DNA of 7,020 bases from Clostridia bacterium (GTDB taxonomy: Bacteria; Bacillota; Clostridia; Christensenellales; UBA1242): positions 1 to 7,020 of the forward strand of contig JAFYCH010000025.1 in NCBI GenBank assembly GCA_017539765.1. Direction: 5' to 3'. The notes below the pieces were generated by a model that ran no database searches, had not been told where the DNA came from, and saw only the letters and a list, made by a program, of their open reading frames with translations. Made by a program: the position numbers and the translations under genes. Position 1 is the stretch's first letter, and every line of letters starts with the position of its first letter. Below, one piece after another: positions 5,382 to 7,020 of this stretch.

Positions 5382-5410
5382 TTTATAGCACATACTATTT
5401 TTTTTGTCAA
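5382..5410 (-). promoter_or_regulatory. Promoter of the hisS leader
   Basis: A perfect -35 TTGACA (5405-5410), a 17-nt spacer and TATAAA as -10 (5382-5387), with TG one base before the -10. The expected start is near 5375, giving a leader of about 175 nt before hisS. The -35 begins 13 nt after the fhs stop codon. Confidence 0.9.
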
Positions 5411-5423
5411 TAAGTTTTAAGTA

Positions 5424-7020
5424 TTAGTATAGTCCATCAATATTTCCGCTGCTGTCAATTGTCATACCAACACTTGCCGGTCTTTTAGAAAGCCCTGGCA
5501 TAAGCATCATGTCGCCACAAATTGCAACCAAAAATTTTGCACCAGTCTTTATTTCTATGTCTCTGACATTTACTTCAAAATCTGTTGGTGCACCAAGTTT
5601 TGATTTGTCATCGCTTAAACTAAATTGCGTTTTTGCAATAATGACTGGATAATCACCAAGTTTTAAGTTGTCTATAATTTCAAGTTTTTGTTGTGCTTTT
5701 TCGCTAAACACTACGCCTTTTCCACCATAAATCTTTTTTACGACTTTTTCAATTTTCTCTTTTGGTGAATCAGTAAGTTCATAAGCAAACTCAAAACTAT
5801 CGTTTGGCTCATTACATTTTGCAAGAACTTCATCTGCAAGTTCAATTGCACCTTTTCCGCCCTCTGCCCAAACATTGTTTTCAACCAGATTTGCATATTT
5901 TGAGACTTCTTTTTTTACAAGTTCAATTTCATTTGGTGTGTCAGTTGTGTATTTGTTTAATGTAACAACAGTTGGCACTTTGTAAACTTCTATCATATTT
6001 TTAATGTGTCTTACAAGGTTTGGTAAACCATTTTTTAGTGCTTCCAAATTTTCTTTTGTCAAATCTTCTTCTGCAACTCCACCATGAAGTTTGAGGGCTC
6101 TTATGGTTGCAACAACCACAACACAATTTGGCTTAAGTCCTGCCACTCTGCACTTTACGTCCAAAAATTTTTCTGCACCAAGGTCAGAACCAAAACCCGC
6201 CTCAGTTATTGTATAATCTGCAAGGCTCATTGCTGTTTTTGTTGCCACAATACTATTGCAGCCATGTGCAATGTTTGCGAATGGCCCAAGATGAATTATT
6301 GCAGGTGTGCCTGCAAGTGTTTGAACAAGATTTGGTTTGAGTGCATCTTTAAGCAAGATTGCCATTGCATTTTCAACCTTTAAATCTCTTGCATAAACTG
6401 GCTCGCCTTTTTTGTTGAGTGCAATCATAATGTTTCCAAGTCTATCTTTTAGGTCGTCCAAATCTTTTGCAAGACACATAATAGCCATAATCTCGCTTGC
6501 AGCCGTTATGTTAAATTTCTCTTTTCTTTGATATTTTTTGTCAATAATTTCAAGGTCACGAAGTGCCCTGTCGTTTATGTCAAGGCATCTGTTAAACATA
6601 ACTGTGTCCACATCGATATCAAGTTCGTTGCCTTGAAAGATATGATTATCTATGTTTGCACAAAGCAAATTGTTTGCACTTGTTATTGCATGGAAATCTC
6701 CATTAAAATGCAAATTGATATCTTCCATTGGCACAACTTGGCTGTATCCACCACCTGTAGCACCACCCTTAACTCCAAAAACTGGTCCAAGTGATGGTTC
6801 TCTAAGTGCTAGGCATACTTTTTTCTTTTTCAGTGCAAAAGCATCAGCAAGACCAATGGAAACTGTTGTCTTTCCAATACCTGCTTTTGTTGGATTGATA
6901 GCTGTCACCAAAACCAGTTTTGATTGCTTTGCTTGAGGCTTTGGCACAATATCAATTTTGGCTTTATATTTTCCATAAAAAATAAGGTCACTTTTTTTTA
7001 TCTTCAATTTTTTTGCAATC
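5424..7020 (-). CDS. fhs: Formate-tetrahydrofolate ligase, 5' partial
   Basis: ATP-dependent enzyme that joins formate to tetrahydrofolate, giving 10-formyl-THF for purines, formyl-Met-tRNA and, in acetogens, the methyl branch of the Wood-Ljungdahl pathway. The frame is open to the window edge; a TTG at 7005-7007 is internal, because the IAKKLKI segment upstream matches the family N-terminus before YGKYKAKI. About 531 codons are visible of some 550, so only the first ~15-20 residues are missing. Marks, numbered from that TTG: P-loop KAGIGKTT (41-48), REPSLGPVFGVKGGATGGGYSQVVP (69-93), then DINLHFNGDFHAI, and near the C-terminus MPGLSKRPASVGMTID. The usual P-loop of the family is PAGEGKTT; here isoleucine replaces the glutamate, probably a lineage variant because the lysine and threonines are kept. 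No terminator is seen between its TAA and the hisS promoter, so some read-through into the hisS leader is likely. Confidence 0.95.
   Translation of the reverse strand, partial: IAKKLKIKKSDLIFYGKYKAKIDIVPKPQAKQSKLVLVTAINPTKAGIGKTTVSIGLADAFALKKKKVCLALREPSLGPVFGVKGGATGGGYSQVVPMEDINLHFNGDFHAITSANNLLCANIDNHIFQGNELDIDVDTVMFNRCLDINDRALRDLEIIDKKYQRKEKFNITAASEIMAIMCLAKDLDDLKDRLGNIMIALNKKGEPVYARDLKVENAMAILLKDALKPNLVQTLAGTPAIIHLGPFANIAHGCNSIVATKTAMSLADYTITEAGFGSDLGAEKFLDVKCRVAGLKPNCVVVVATIRALKLHGGVAEEDLTKENLEALKNGLPNLVRHIKNMIEVYKVPTVVTLNKYTTDTPNEIELVKKEVSKYANLVENNVWAEGGKGAIELADEVLAKCNEPNDSFEFAYELTDSPKEKIEKVVKKIYGGKGVVFSEKAQQKLEIIDNLKLGDYPVIIAKTQFSLSDDKSKLGAPTDFEVNVRDIEIKTGAKFLVAICGDMMLMPGLSKRPASVGMTIDSSGNIDGLY

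Noticed and set aside
7005..7007. TTG as the true start of fhs
   Set aside because: The frame continues upstream with residues that match the family N-terminus, and there is no SD site before it; the gene is cut by the window edge.

Overview
The window is A+T-rich (by eye roughly two thirds A+T) and carries translation-related genes of a low-GC bacterium. The Shine-Dalgarno sites are strong (GGAG/AGGAG), the promoters match the sigma-70/sigma-A consensus, both TAA and TGA serve as stops, and the proteins are lysine-rich. Together with formate-tetrahydrofolate ligase and a TtcA-like protein of the cysteine-rich type I associate with Firmicutes, this suggests Bacillota/Clostridia, possibly an uncultured gut lineage. 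That placement is inference, not proof.

Layout. A TtcA-like tRNA thiolation enzyme (its 5' end lies before the window) runs rightwards and ends at 805. A short convergent gap holds a hairpin with A and T tracts on both sides, which can stop transcription from either side. Everything else is on the minus strand. Read in transcription order from the right end these are: fhs (formate-tetrahydrofolate ligase; its 5' end lies beyond 7020), hisS with a ~175-nt regulated leader, a tRNA-His(GTG) gene with its own promoter and terminator, then a trpS-argS pair with its own promoter. Three aminoacyl-tRNA synthetases, one tRNA and one tRNA-modifying enzyme thus lie within 7 kb.

The most interesting element is the hisS leader (5200-5410). 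A near-perfect promoter is followed within about 15 nt by a Shine-Dalgarno site and a 13-codon ORF, MKYYQIHHHHSVL, with four consecutive histidine codons. After its stop come a small hairpin, a set of mutually exclusive pairings, and an intrinsic terminator (8-bp stem plus six Ts) that lies before the hisS ribosome binding site. This is the architecture of ribosome-mediated transcription attenuation as known for the enterobacterial his operon, here applied to histidyl-tRNA synthetase. In Bacillota a T-box riboswitch would be the usual expectation, and I see no T-box consensus. The tRNA-His gene lies directly downstream of hisS with no obvious terminator between them. Sensor (His-codon leader), charging enzyme and its tRNA therefore form one compact module.

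A second point is a perfect 7-bp inverted repeat over the -10 box of the trpS promoter, a candidate operator. No mobile element, CRISPR array or rRNA is visible, and no stretch longer than 300 bases lacks a gene.
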